Below, in pieces: positions 50,998 to 60,763 of a stretch of DNA of 64,000 bases. The notes beneath the pieces were generated by a model. It ran no database searches. It worked only from the letters and a program-made list of their open reading frames with translations, and was not told the origin of the DNA. The stretch lies in the NCBI GenBank assembly GCA_036383895.1, contig DASVNK010000030.1, forward strand, positions 1 to 64,000. The letters are read 5' to 3'. Made by a program: the position numbers and the translations under genes. How positions within the stretch are numbered: position 1 is the first letter of the stretch; each line of letters starts with the position of its first letter. This DNA comes from DASVNK01 sp036383895. GTDB lineage: Bacteria > Verrucomicrobiota > Verrucomicrobiia > Limisphaerales > SXQI01.

Positions 50998-51682
50998 TCT
51001 ACCCATGATCACGAACAACTATTCGTGGTCACTCGGTTCGTGCCCGAACAAAAGCCTCGCTCTCGAGTCTCCTGTTCGCCCACGCCAGAGTGACCACCTA
51101 ATCATTGCACACACAGTTGCGCTCTATCGCGTAACTGCGCACCACAGTCCCGAAGAAACTCTGGGCTCTCCGTGTGCCGACCCTCGTGCACTCTCGGTTG
51201 CCACTCCCCTTCCTTCCCAACACCGCACACCCACACACCCACCGCACACCCGGCACACACACAACTCACACACAGCACACACACAGCACACACACAGCAC
51301 ACACACAGCACACACACAGCACACACACAGATTTGGATCGACGAACCATTCGCCCTCAACGCCTTACAAATTTATGACAACAAATACACACGATGGTTTT
51401 CGGATAGAATCTCCCGGTTGCACAACAGAAGAGTCGCTCCTCGCTTTAATTCGCACCCATTTGCCCAATGTCGTTTGTGTAACGCGCTTTTCTCCGGTAT
51501 CATACCGATGCAGGCGGGAAGGGTCGGTCGGGGCGTGGTCAGCATTGGCGAAACTCCAAAGCTGTTGCATTTCTGCGGGAAAGCAGTTTCTATCACGCGC
51601 GCGGATCGGACTTCAGCATCCAACGCTTTCCCTTGCTCGGGAGCTTGGATGTTTTTTGTTTGGTGATTAGCGATTTTTGCAA
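50998..51682. other. Long intergenic leader upstream of aceE
   Basis: About 685 bases without a supported gene. It holds the tandem 11-bp repeat at 51265-51330 and a C/A-rich stretch around 51194-51330. A 221-codon open frame starts at 51005 but translates the repeat to His-Thr runs and shows no family, so it is not called. No riboswitch or terminator was recognised. Confidence 0.55.
51265..51330. repeat. 11-bp tandem repeat (ACACACACAGC) in aceE leader
   Basis: Six copies of a CA-rich 11-mer; the single G of each copy recurs at 51275, 51286, 51297, 51308, 51319 and 51330. The first copy is partly degenerate. The unit equals about one helical turn. Alternating pyrimidine-purine sequence can adopt Z-DNA, and copy-number change by slippage could vary between strains; both are inference. 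Confidence 0.85.
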
Positions 51683-54397
51683 ATGAACGTATTAGACCGA
51701 GAAAGCCGGAAACAACCGGCACGTTTGACGCGCGCCGAGTCCAACGGCCACGATGCGCAGAAGTATTCTCAATCGGTAGAGTTCATCCTCGAATACATCA
51801 CCAAGGCGCACGACCCCGAAATGGCCGGCGTCTTCGTTGATACCCTCATCGATCGCCTCCGCGCCGCCGGTCTGCCCGTCCCGCCGATGGTCAGCACCCC
51901 TTACATCAACACCATCCCGCAGGAGGAAGAGGATACTTACCCTGGCGATCTGGAACTCGAACGCCGCATCAAGAGCTACGTCCGTTGGAACGCGATGGCC
52001 ATGGTCGTTAATGCGAATCGCAAAAACCCAACGCTCGGCGGCCACATCTCCAGCTTCGCATCTTCCGCCACACTCTATGAAGTCGGCCAAAACCATTTCT
52101 TCCGCGGCGGCGACAACGGCCGCATCGCCGACCTCGTTTATTTCCAGGGTCACGCCACACCCGGCAACTACGCCCGCGCATTCCTCGAAGGCCGTTTAAC
52201 CGCCGAGAAGCTCCATAATTTCCGCCAGGAACTCGCGCAGGGCGGCGGTCTATCCTCATATCCGCATCCGTACTTGATGCCGGAATTTTGGCAATTCCCA
52301 ACCGTTTCGATGGGCTTGGGCCCCATCATGTCGATCTATCAGGCGCGGTTCATCCGCTACATGAAAGCGCGCGGCCTCCTGCCTACAGATCAGGAGCCAA
52401 AGATTTGGTCATTCATGGGCGACGGTGAAACCGATGAACCCGAATCTCTCGGCTCACTCACGCTGGCTGCGCGCGAAAACCTCGACAACCTCATCTGGGT
52501 TGTAAACTGCAACTTGCAACGTCTTGATGGCCCAGTTCGCGGCAACGGGAAGATCATCCAGGAATTGGAATCAGTCTTCCGCGGCGCCGGCTGGAACGTT
52601 GTCAAAGTGATCTGGGGTTCCGACTGGGACGAGCTTCTGCGCAAGGACACGAAGGGACTTTTGATGCGCCGCATGGCCGAAGAGGTCGACGGCGCCTTCC
52701 AGACTTACTCAGTCGAACCGGGAAGCTATACCCGAAAGCACTTCTTTAATACGCCCGAGCTGAAGGCGATGGTGAATCACCTGAGCGACGACGAACTTCG
52801 CAAGCTCCTGCGCGGCGGTCATGATTCGCGCAAGGTTTACGCCGCCTACAAAGCTGCCGCTGAACATAAAGGTCAGCCGACCGTCATCCTCGCGAAGACC
52901 ATCAAAGGATACGGCCTCGGTGAAGCAGGCGAAGGCCGCAACATCACCCACCAGCAGAAAAAGCTGAACGAAAAAGAACTGCGCGAGTTCCGTGAACGTT
53001 TTGAAATTCCCATCTCGGATGAAGAGATCGCCGAGACTCCTTTCTATCGCCCCTCGCCGGACAGCCCGGAGATGAAGTATCTCATCGAGCGGCGTAAAAA
53101 GCTCGGCGGTTTTCTCCCCAAACGCGAAGTGCGCGCCAAGCCAGTGCCGATGCCCGCGCTCGACACTTACAAAGAGTTCTTCGGAGGCAGCACTTCGAAC
53201 GTCTCGACCACGATGGCATTCGTCCGCTTGCTCAGCATTTTGCTCCGCAACAAATCGATCGGGAAACAGATCGTTCCCATCATTCCCGATGAAGCGCGGA
53301 CCTTCGGTATGGACGCGCTCTTCCGCGAGATCGGCATCTATTCTCCCAAGGGCCAGCTCTATGAGCCGGTCGATCGCGCCTCGCTCCTCTACTATCACGA
53401 AGCGAAGGACGGCCAAATTCTTGAGGAAGGAATTACTGAAGCGGGCGCGATGAGCGATTTCATCGCCGCCGGCACTGCTTACGCCAACCTCGGCGTCCAG
53501 ACCTTCCCGTTTTTTATTTACTACTCGATGTTCGGTTTCCAGCGCGTTGGTGACCTGATCTGGCTGGCGGGCGACATCAAGGCCAAGGGCTTCATGCTCG
53601 GCGCAACTTCCGGCCGCACGACGCTGAATGGCGAAGGCCTCCAGCACCAGGATGCGCATAGCCAACTTCTCGCCACGACCGTCCCCACGCTCATGGCCTA
53701 CGATCCTGCGTTCTCCTACGAACTCGCGGTCATCATCCAGGACGGTATGCGCCGCATGTATCAGGAGATGGAAGACGTCTTCTATTACATCAGCCTCTAC
53801 AACGAAAACTACGCTCAGCCAGCCAAGCCGGAAGGTGTGGAGGAAGGAATCCTCCGCGGCCTCTACAAGTTTAAGGCGGGCGCGAGCGGCAAGAAGCTCA
53901 AGGCCCACATTTTCGGCAGCGGACCAATCATCAATTCCGCGCTCAAAGCACAGGAGATTCTTGCGAACGACTACGGCGTTTCCGCCGACGTCTGGAGCGC
54001 CACCAGCTACAAGCTGCTCCGCAACGACGCTGTTGAAACCGAACGTTGGAATCGACACCACCCAACGGAGAAGCCAAAGAAATCGTACTTGCAGCAGACC
54101 TTGGAAAAAGAAAAAGGCGTGTTCGTCGCCGTCTCCGACAACTTGAAACTCGTCGCCGACCAGATCGCGCCGTGGGTTCCCGGTGGCTTGACGACGCTCG
54201 GCACAGACGGCTTCGGTCGAAGCGAAACGCGCGAGAATTTACGTCGCTTCTTCGAAATCGACGCGGAGAGCACCGTCATCGCCACTCTTCAGGCGCTTGC
54301 GCAGAAGGGCGAAATCAAACCCGAGGTCGTGGCCAAAGCAATGAAGGATCTCGGTGTAAATTCCGAGAAGGCCCACCCGTTCATCGTGCGTTCCTGA
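51683..54397 (+). CDS. aceE: Pyruvate dehydrogenase E1 component, homodimeric type
   Basis: E1 decarboxylates pyruvate with thiamine diphosphate and transfers acetyl to the E2 lipoyl group. The 904-residue length and sequence (TLGGHISSFASSATLYEVGQNHFF, HATPGNYARAFLEGRLT) match the single-chain alpha2-type enzyme of Gammaproteobacteria. The ThDP motif is GDGETDEPE... through NCNLQRLDGPVRGN; EARTFGMDALFREIGIYSPKGQLYEPVD and SGRTTLNGEGLQHQDAHS belong to the pyrimidine domain. ATG 51683 is chosen; a TTG six bases earlier is in frame. It is the first gene of aceE-aceF-lpd, with an 11-bp repeat and a promoter upstream. Confidence 0.97.
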   Translation: MNVLDRESRKQPARLTRAESNGHDAQKYSQSVEFILEYITKAHDPEMAGVFVDTLIDRLRAAGLPVPPMVSTPYINTIPQEEEDTYPGDLELERRIKSYVRWNAMAMVVNANRKNPTLGGHISSFASSATLYEVGQNHFFRGGDNGRIADLVYFQGHATPGNYARAFLEGRLTAEKLHNFRQELAQGGGLSSYPHPYLMPEFWQFPTVSMGLGPIMSIYQARFIRYMKARGLLPTDQEPKIWSFMGDGETDEPESLGSLTLAARENLDNLIWVVNCNLQRLDGPVRGNGKIIQELESVFRGAGWNVVKVIWGSDWDELLRKDTKGLLMRRMAEEVDGAFQTYSVEPGSYTRKHFFNTPELKAMVNHLSDDELRKLLRGGHDSRKVYAAYKAAAEHKGQPTVILAKTIKGYGLGEAGEGRNITHQQKKLNEKELREFRERFEIPISDEEIAETPFYRPSPDSPEMKYLIERRKKLGGFLPKREVRAKPVPMPALDTYKEFFGGSTSNVSTTMAFVRLLSILLRNKSIGKQIVPIIPDEARTFGMDALFREIGIYSPKGQLYEPVDRASLLYYHEAKDGQILEEGITEAGAMSDFIAAGTAYANLGVQTFPFFIYYSMFGFQRVGDLIWLAGDIKAKGFMLGATSGRTTLNGEGLQHQDAHSQLLATTVPTLMAYDPAFSYELAVIIQDGMRRMYQEMEDVFYYISLYNENYAQPAKPEGVEEGILRGLYKFKAGASGKKLKAHIFGSGPIINSALKAQEILANDYGVSADVWSATSYKLLRNDAVETERWNRHHPTEKPKKSYLQQTLEKEKGVFVAVSDNLKLVADQIAPWVPGGLTTLGTDGFGRSETRENLRRFFEIDAESTVIATLQALAQKGEIKPEVVAKAMKDLGVNSEKAHPFIVRS

Positions 54398-54412
54398 ACA
54401 TTTCACGACAGC

Positions 54413-54432
54413 AGCAATCCTTAGTGATTGCT
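54413..54432 (+). terminator. Hairpin between aceE and aceF
   Basis: AGCAATC (54413-54419) and GATTGCT (54426-54432) form a perfect 7-bp stem with a 6-nt loop, followed after a few bases by T-rich sequence. It might attenuate transcription between E1 and E2. The T tract is interrupted, so the effect is uncertain. Confidence 0.45.
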
Positions 54433-54472
54433 TTGTCGTTTGGTTTTTTGTCATTTGTCATTTTTTTGAGAT

Positions 54473-55801
54473 ATGGATGTAAAGCTGCCGAAACTCGGTG
54501 AGGGCGCTGAATCAGGCGTCGTGGTCAGTATCGCGGTCAAGGAAGGCGATCAGGTCAACAAGGGACAAACCATCCTTGAGCTGGAAAACGAGAAAGCGGT
54601 TGCTGCGATTCCCGCCTCCGCCGCGGGAAAAGTTAGCCGCATCAACGTAAAGCCAGGTGACCGAATCAGCGTCGGCCATGTGCTCATCACACTGGACGGC
54701 GCAGGCAACGGTGCCGCTGCCGCCGAAGCAAAAGCCGAGCAGCCGAAGAAATCCGCTGCACCTGCAGCGCGCCCCACGCGCCGCGCTGCTCCAGAACCGG
54801 AATACGAAGAGGAAGATTTCGATAGTTCCGAAGAGCAACCGGAAGAAACCGCGGCCGATAAAGCCGGCTTTGCGCCTCCCGCATCGCCATCCATTCGCAA
54901 GCTCGCCCGCGACATCGGCCTCGATCTTCGCAAAATCCAGGGCAGCGACGCTGGTGGACGCATCGTCCTCGCAGACATCCGCGCTTACATCCATCGCCTG
55001 CAACGCGCGGCCGCCCGCGGACGTGGTGGCAGCGCCGCTCCCGCGTCACCTGCGGCCGAAGCAAAACCACCCGTCGAACGCATCGATTTCTCGCAATGGG
55101 GTTCCATCACCAGGAAACCTCTCTCGCCAATCCGCCAGACCATCAGCCGGCGCATGGTGGAAAACGCCGCTTCCATTCCGCACGTCACTCAATTCGACGA
55201 AGCGGATATCACCGCTCTCACCGAACTGCGCAAAAAGTACGCGGACGCCTACGAGAAGAAAGGCGCGCGCCTCACTCTCACCAGCTTCGCGCTCAAAGCA
55301 GTCGCGAACACGTTGAAGAAGTTCGCGATCTTCAACTCCAGCATCGACGAGGCCGTCAACGAACTCGTCTTCAAGGACTATGTTCACATCGGCCTCGCGG
55401 TCGATACCGAGCAGGGATTGCTCGTGCCCGTCATTCGTGACGTCGACAAAAAGGATCTCTTTCAACTTTCCAAAGACGTTCAGGAACTCGCGGAAAAAGC
55501 GCGCGCGCGAAAAGTTTCTCTGGAAGAAATGAAAGGTGGCACGTTCACCATTTCAAACCAAGGGGGTATCGGTGGCGCGCATTTTACGCCGATCATCAAC
55601 AAGCCGGAAGTGGCGATTCTCGGCCTGGGCCGGGGTGCGATGAAAGCGGTCGTTAAGGATAAAAAGATTGAGCCACGTCTGATGATGCCGATCGCACTTT
55701 CCTACGATCATCGGGTGATTGATGGTGGCGAAGCGGCACGCTTCACTGTCGAATTGGTGCAAGCCTTCGAAAACTTCAAAGAAGAGAACATCAAAATCTA
55801 A
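54473..55801 (+). CDS. aceF: Pyruvate dehydrogenase E2, dihydrolipoamide acetyltransferase
   Basis: E2 moves acetyl from the lipoyl arm to CoA and is the core of the complex. The 442-residue chain has one lipoyl domain (1-77; ENEKAVAAIPA with Lys41 the attachment site), an Ala/Pro/Glu linker, an E3/E1-binding domain (about 139-176; PSIRKLARDIGLDLRKIQGSDAGGRIVLADI), a second linker, and the catalytic domain ending in SYDHRVIDGGEAARF with the catalytic His-Asp. One lipoyl domain rather than three is less than in Enterobacteria. It is followed by lpd after 62 bases. Confidence 0.95.
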   Translation: MDVKLPKLGEGAESGVVVSIAVKEGDQVNKGQTILELENEKAVAAIPASAAGKVSRINVKPGDRISVGHVLITLDGAGNGAAAAEAKAEQPKKSAAPAARPTRRAAPEPEYEEEDFDSSEEQPEETAADKAGFAPPASPSIRKLARDIGLDLRKIQGSDAGGRIVLADIRAYIHRLQRAAARGRGGSAAPASPAAEAKPPVERIDFSQWGSITRKPLSPIRQTISRRMVENAASIPHVTQFDEADITALTELRKKYADAYEKKGARLTLTSFALKAVANTLKKFAIFNSSIDEAVNELVFKDYVHIGLAVDTEQGLLVPVIRDVDKKDLFQLSKDVQELAEKARARKVSLEEMKGGTFTISNQGGIGGAHFTPIINKPEVAILGLGRGAMKAVVKDKKIEPRLMMPIALSYDHRVIDGGEAARFTVELVQAFENFKEENIKI

Positions 55802-55863
55802 GGGACGCGCTGCTCACGATTTCATTCGCGCTGAGTGAAACGCGGGCCGCAGGAATTTTTACC

Positions 55864-57282
55864 ATGGACGCAATCAAAACGGAGATCGTGGTTATCGGGG
55901 GCGGGCCGGGCGGATACGCCGCCGCCTTTTACGCCGCGGACAAAGGGAACAAAGTCATTCTCGTGGAACAGGAAAAACGCCTCGGTGGCGTCTGTCTGAA
56001 CCGCGGCTGTATTCCCTCGAAGGCGCTGCTGCACGCCACAAAAGTGATGCAGGAAGCCAAGGAATCGAGTTTCCGGGGAATCACTTTCGGAAATCCCACG
56101 CTGGATCTGCCAAAAATGCGCGCGTGGAAAGAAGGCATTCTCGAAAAACTTTCCGGTGGCGTCAAAAGTCTCGCTGGCATGCGGAAAGTCGAGGTGATGC
56201 ACGGGCGCGGCATCTTCGAAGATTCGCACACGCTTCGCGTCGAAACGCCCGACGGGCAAAAGTTCGTTCAGTTTGATAAAGCGATTGTTGCTGTAGGTTC
56301 CAAGCCAGCCATCCCCAAGATTTTTGATCTCGGCAACCCGCGTATCATGACCTCGACGGAGGCGCTCGAAATCGAGGAGGTGCCAAATGAGTTGCTCGTC
56401 ATTGGCGGCGGTTATATCGGCATGGAACTCGGAACGGTTTACGCCGCTCTCGGCAGCAAAGTGGTCGTTGTTGAAGCGCTTGATTCAATCCTCGCGGGAG
56501 CCGATCCCGACCTTGTTCGCCCCGTCCTCAAGTACGCCCAGAAGAACTTCAAGGAAGTGCGCACCAAAACCAAGGTCACGCACATGTCCACTGCCGGCCC
56601 AAAAATCAAAGTCGTGGTTGAAGGTGAAGGCGGAAAGAAAGAAGAACTTTATGATCGCGTTCTTGTGTCCGTCGGCCGCGTCCCCAATTGCAACGATATC
56701 GGCTTGGAAAACACCAAAGTCTCTCGCGACGAAAAAGGTTTTATCACCGTCAATCCCCAGCAACAGACCAGCGATCCGAACATCTACGCCATTGGCGACG
56801 TAGCTGGCGGCGTCATGCTCGCGCACAAAGCTTCCAAGGAAGCTCGCATTGCTGTTGAAGTGATCAACGGCGAGGAATCCGCCTTCGAAAACACAATCAT
56901 CCCAGCGGTTGTCTTCACGGATCCTGAAATCGCCTGGGCCGGCCTAACCGAAGCTGACGCTAAAGCCAAAGGCATCGACGTCCTCGTCTCGAAATTCCCG
57001 TGGGGCGCCTCTGGCCGCGCACTCAGCTTCGATCGCACGGACGGTCTCACGAAACTCATTGTTGATCCCGCGACCGAACGCATTCTTGGTGTCGGTCTCG
57101 TTGGCGCCGGGGCAGGGGAACTCATCGGCGAAGGAACCCTCGCCATCGAAATGGCCGCGACGGTGAATGACCTCGCGCAAACTGTCCATCCGCACCCAAC
57201 CCTTTCAGAAACATTAATGGAAGCGGCCGAAGCCTTCTTCGGGCACGCCACCCACACCTTCACGCGCAAGCGCGAAGAATAA
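55864..57282 (+). CDS. lpd: Dihydrolipoamide dehydrogenase (E3)
   Basis: E3 reoxidises dihydrolipoamide with NAD+. The 472-residue flavoprotein has the FAD motif GGGPGGYAAAFYAADKG (12-28), the redox disulfide GVCLNRGCIPSK (Cys44, Cys49), the NAD motif IGGGYIGMELGTVYAALGSKVVVVE, GRVPN, YAIGDVAGGVMLAHKASKEA and the C-terminal active-site HPHPTLSE. Length is standard. It is the last gene of the aceEF-lpd operon and would also serve other 2-oxoacid dehydrogenases. A hairpin lies 37 bases after the stop. Confidence 0.97.
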   Translation: MDAIKTEIVVIGGGPGGYAAAFYAADKGNKVILVEQEKRLGGVCLNRGCIPSKALLHATKVMQEAKESSFRGITFGNPTLDLPKMRAWKEGILEKLSGGVKSLAGMRKVEVMHGRGIFEDSHTLRVETPDGQKFVQFDKAIVAVGSKPAIPKIFDLGNPRIMTSTEALEIEEVPNELLVIGGGYIGMELGTVYAALGSKVVVVEALDSILAGADPDLVRPVLKYAQKNFKEVRTKTKVTHMSTAGPKIKVVVEGEGGKKEELYDRVLVSVGRVPNCNDIGLENTKVSRDEKGFITVNPQQQTSDPNIYAIGDVAGGVMLAHKASKEARIAVEVINGEESAFENTIIPAVVFTDPEIAWAGLTEADAKAKGIDVLVSKFPWGASGRALSFDRTDGLTKLIVDPATERILGVGLVGAGAGELIGEGTLAIEMAATVNDLAQTVHPHPTLSETLMEAAEAFFGHATHTFTRKREE

Positions 57283-57318
57283 TTGAGCTAGCGAACTCCC
57301 GACGCACTTCGAGATCAA

Positions 57319-57343
57319 AAGGCGAACGCATTCCGTTCGCCTT
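57319..57343. terminator. Bidirectional hairpin terminator after lpd
   Basis: AAGGCGAACG (57319-57328) and CGTTCGCCTT (57334-57343) form a perfect 10-bp stem with a 5-nt loop. On both sides it runs into A/T-rich stretches (AAAAGG before, CCATTTA after), so it can end transcription from the pdh operon and from the convergent gene. Confidence 0.8.
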
Positions 57344-57377
57344 CCATTTACACCATCGAAGTTTTGCGCTTTCGCGC

Positions 57378-59816
57378 TTACCGATTTGTTTGCGAAGCCG
57401 CTCGCGGCGACAATGGCCTTTTATCGATTGGCTTTACCGAGGCAAGCACCCCATTCACCGGCAGCTTCAGCAACCGGTCCGCCTCGGCCAGCACGAAATC
57501 GACATCCTTAAACGGTTCAAAACTGACGTCCTGCCAGCGCACCAATCCATTCCCGTCGATCAGGAATGCGCCGTGCAGCGGCATTTCTTCGAAATCATCG
57601 TAAGCACGATAGGCCTTGAAGGTCGCGAGCGATTCATCCGAAACGACCGGAAACGGAAATCCATTCGCAGTGCTGCTCTTCGCGAGCGTCTTGCGTAATC
57701 CTTCCACCGAGTCCGTGCTCACCGCCACGATTGATATTCCTGCCGAATCAAAGTCGCGAATTCGTGGCGTGAACGTGTTCAGTTGTTCAATGCACTGCGC
57801 GCAACCGTGCCCGAGATAAAAGAGCATTAGCACCGGCCGACCTTGATATGGCCGCAGGCCAAGATCTCGCCCATCACTGCGCTTCAACGTCCAATCCACC
57901 GCTCGTGAAGGTTGCCAGCGCAACGGCCCGAGGGAGTCGAGCAGCGGACGCGGCCCAAGGTCTTTCGCCGGCGCTGGCTTCACGCGCCAATCGGACGTGA
58001 GCGCCACGCGTTGCGCTACCGACAAAATGCGTTTTAAAATCGGAAGATCCAAATCCGAGTATGCGGCTACCTTGGTCAACACCGTAAACTGTTCGCGTGC
58101 TTCCTTGTCCTTGCCCACTCGCGCGAGAATATCGATGTAGTTCGCCAGTGGGTGCACCTGGTTTGTTCCGCCCTTCATGGCTTCAAGCGCGAGTTTCTCC
58201 GCCTGCTCGTTATCGCCGATTTTCAACCAGAGCTGTGCCTGCTGTTCTTTAGGCACTTCCTTCAGTTCGGCAATCTGCGTTTTTGCCGCATCGATTTCAT
58301 TTCCGGACAAGCTGTTGTAAACCCGCAGTTCACCCAGAATCTTCTCAATCTGTTTAACTTTCCGCGCGTGCGCAGCGATCGCATCGGAAATCGCTTTCGC
58401 CACATCCCCGTCGGGCTTTTTCTGCTCTTTCGCCTTTTCTTCAGCTTTATCGGCCGCCTCGTGCCGCAAATCTCTTTGCGCCCGCAACGCGCGGTTAACC
58501 TCAGCGATTTGCGCCTTGGCGCGACGCGTGTCGCCTTTCGCAAAATAAGCGATCCCCAACGCCCGCGCCCGCTTCGCCTGCTCGACTGGAATATTCGTCG
58601 GTTCAAGATACGGCGTGGCGCTCAACTCGATCAATTCGTCCCACAGCTCCCACTGCACGAGTAATTCCAGCAGGCGTGCACGGCCATACGAAGCGCTGCT
58701 CGCGCCTTTCTTCCCCGGATACTCAATCTTCTTTTCCGATTCGTTTTTTTCGCCATCCTCATCCTTTTCACTCGATGGTTTGGGCGGATCGAAACTGTTG
58801 AATTTCGGATGCCGTGGCAGTTCCACCAAATTCTTCGCAAGCTCCAACGCATCACGCACCCGTCCGAGGTAACTCAAATTCTTCACGAGCCAATCATTGT
58901 TATGCGCGTAGTTGTGAATTTCGTCCGGCAGAACCCGGTTCCCCATCATGTAAGCATGGTCCACGCGCGCCGAAGCTTCCTGTTGCCACGCTCCGTCCGC
59001 ATAGCGATGCAGCGCCGAATACGTGTGCCCTGGCATATGCCACATGTGAGCAATTCCAGGCGAACCCGCTCCGCACTTCGCTGCTGAATCCAGCGCGCGT
59101 CGATCCGCCTCGTTGTTCCAAAGATGAATCCGTGCGTGATGAATCGGATGCATCGGCTTCGCCACCAAAACTTCTTTCGCCAGCGAATCAACCGCCATGT
59201 GGCTTGCAATCTTTTGCCGCCCCTGGTTCTCCCAAATCTTGAATACGAGAAACGCTTTCGCTTCGATATCCTCGGGGAATTCTTCAACGATCTGTTCCAA
59301 CGAGCGGATGTAGTCCCTGTGCCGATCGTTTTGGTTTTTATTCTCCTTCAGGTAAAACTTCCCGAGCGAATCCATGTAGAGAAACTCGCGCCGCGGAATC
59401 CCATTCGTCCGCTTCACTCCCGCCTCGATAAACTCCTTCGCGCGCTTCTCGTTGTTGACGTTGGCCATCGTCAAACCCCAGTAAGCCATCACGCAATTCG
59501 TGTCGCTCTTCAGCGCCTGTCGGAACGAACGCTCGGCCTCGTAATACCAGAACCCGTGTAACTGCCCCACGCCCTGATTAAAGAACCTTTGCGCATCCGG
59601 ACTGCGCGTGCTGATCGGGAAATTCAAATCCGGCATCCCTTGCATCAACTCCGCCTTTTGCCGCGGACCTTCGTCGAATGCCGCGCCGTGCGCCGAATGT
59701 CCCGGCTTGTTTGTGGTATCGCTGTTCTCCTCCCCAAAATTCCCCACCAATGATAAAGACAGTAGCGCCGCGCCTAATAGAGACGATGCAGCGCGAAAGT
59801 GGTTCTCCTGTTGCAT
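57378..59816 (-). CDS. Large TPR protein with C-terminal thioredoxin-fold (AhpC/TSA-like) domain
   Basis: An 812-residue protein (GTG at 59843 is an alternative start). A signal-like segment is followed by TPR-like helical pairs beginning near 60 (FFNQGVGQLHGFWYYEAERSFRQALKSD, AYWGLTMANVN) and spread over ~500 residues, with a charged low-complexity insert (DPPKPSSEKDEDGEKNESEKK). The last ~170 residues are a thioredoxin fold: VLMLFYLGHGCAQCIEQLN has a CxxC pair, IVAVSTDSVEGL and GAFLIDGNGLVRWQDV are typical of AhpC/TSA or redoxin domains. Activity is probably envelope redox or peroxide handling; TPRs suggest a binding partner. Confidence 0.78.
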   Translation of the reverse strand: MQQENHFRAASSLLGAALLSLSLVGNFGEENSDTTNKPGHSAHGAAFDEGPRQKAELMQGMPDLNFPISTRSPDAQRFFNQGVGQLHGFWYYEAERSFRQALKSDTNCVMAYWGLTMANVNNEKRAKEFIEAGVKRTNGIPRREFLYMDSLGKFYLKENKNQNDRHRDYIRSLEQIVEEFPEDIEAKAFLVFKIWENQGRQKIASHMAVDSLAKEVLVAKPMHPIHHARIHLWNNEADRRALDSAAKCGAGSPGIAHMWHMPGHTYSALHRYADGAWQQEASARVDHAYMMGNRVLPDEIHNYAHNNDWLVKNLSYLGRVRDALELAKNLVELPRHPKFNSFDPPKPSSEKDEDGEKNESEKKIEYPGKKGASSASYGRARLLELLVQWELWDELIELSATPYLEPTNIPVEQAKRARALGIAYFAKGDTRRAKAQIAEVNRALRAQRDLRHEAADKAEEKAKEQKKPDGDVAKAISDAIAAHARKVKQIEKILGELRVYNSLSGNEIDAAKTQIAELKEVPKEQQAQLWLKIGDNEQAEKLALEAMKGGTNQVHPLANYIDILARVGKDKEAREQFTVLTKVAAYSDLDLPILKRILSVAQRVALTSDWRVKPAPAKDLGPRPLLDSLGPLRWQPSRAVDWTLKRSDGRDLGLRPYQGRPVLMLFYLGHGCAQCIEQLNTFTPRIRDFDSAGISIVAVSTDSVEGLRKTLAKSSTANGFPFPVVSDESLATFKAYRAYDDFEEMPLHGAFLIDGNGLVRWQDVSFEPFKDVDFVLAEADRLLKLPVNGVLASVKPIDKRPLSPRAASQTNR

Positions 59817-59954
59817 GGAGTATCCAGCATCATTGTCCAGCACCGCTATGTCAACGCTGGACCCACAGCCGCAAAGGGAATTTTCAAGAATGCATGCACT
59901 AAGTAATGGTACTTACTTTCCGTTTTCGCCGTCGCTTTCCACTCTTGAGCACTG

Positions 59955-60695
59955 ATGAAGACGGGCTACTCTCCATATTTGAAAATGACCGCGACGACCA
60001 TCCTGGGGGAATTGGAGAAGGCCGGGAGAGAATCTTACAAACGGACTCTCATGAACAATCACGGCGTTAAGGAGCCGTGCTTCGGCGTCTCTATCGCCGA
60101 TCTTAAGAAATTCCAAAAGCTCATCAAGTGCGACTACAAACTCGCGCTCGAGCTTTACGATTCCGGCAATTACGACGCGATGTATCTCGCCGGCTTAATC
60201 GCCGACGTTGAGAAAATGTCCAAGCGTAATCTCGAACACTGGGTCAAGCGCGCCTACGGCGGAGCGCTTCCCGCAACCACAGTCGCTTCTGTCGCTGCGG
60301 GCAGTAATCATGGTCGCGAGCTGGCGCTCAAGTGGATCGATTCTACGAAACCGAACATTGCTTCCGCCGGTTGGGCCACGCTCAGCACGATCGTTTCAGT
60401 CGCCGAGGATGCAGAACTCGACATTGCCGTGCTGAAACAATTGGTCCACCGCGTTCAAAAGGAAATCCATCGTGCGCCCGACATCCCCCGCTACCACATG
60501 AACAGCTTCCTCATCGCAGTCGGTTCCTACGTCCCAGCTCTCACAAAACTCGCGCTCGAGACTGCCGAGAAAATCGGCCCGGTTAAGGCCGACCTCGGCA
60601 ACAATCACTGCAAAATTCCCTTCGCGCCCGATTACATCCGCAAAGTCGAAGCTCGCGGCTCAATTGGCAAAAAGCGAAAAAGCGCAAGATTCTGA
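59955..60695 (+). CDS. AlkD-like DNA alkylation repair protein
   Basis: A 246-residue helical-repeat protein of the AlkC/AlkD superfamily: MNNHGVKEPCFGVSIADLKKFQKLIKCDYKLALELYDSGNYDAMYLAGLIADVEKMSK, then HWVKRAYGGALPATTVASVAAGSNHGRELALKWIDS. AlkD removes bulky alkylated bases without flipping them, via HEAT-like repeats. The C-terminus ends in a basic tail (SIGKKRKSARF). ATG 59955 is chosen; an in-frame ATG at 59985 begins after the first residues and could also be used. It lies between a divergent TPR gene and mqnD, with no operon partner evident. Confidence 0.75.
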   Translation: MKTGYSPYLKMTATTILGELEKAGRESYKRTLMNNHGVKEPCFGVSIADLKKFQKLIKCDYKLALELYDSGNYDAMYLAGLIADVEKMSKRNLEHWVKRAYGGALPATTVASVAAGSNHGRELALKWIDSTKPNIASAGWATLSTIVSVAEDAELDIAVLKQLVHRVQKEIHRAPDIPRYHMNSFLIAVGSYVPALTKLALETAEKIGPVKADLGNNHCKIPFAPDYIRKVEARGSIGKKRKSARF

Positions 60696-60763
60696 GATTA
60701 TCCGCTTGCCCGGGGACGATCAGTATTGCCAACCTGCGCATTCTTCCCACCATCCTCCCCACA

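Noticed and set aside
51194..51340. CA-rich repeat as CRISPR
   Set aside because: Unit is only 11 bases, no spacers.
51005..51670. 221-codon open frame starting right at the predicted transcription start in the aceE leader
   Set aside because: The middle is an artefact of the CA-repeat (His/Thr runs), codon use is unlike neighbours, no family pattern, and no ribosome-binding site. A leaderless gene cannot be fully excluded.
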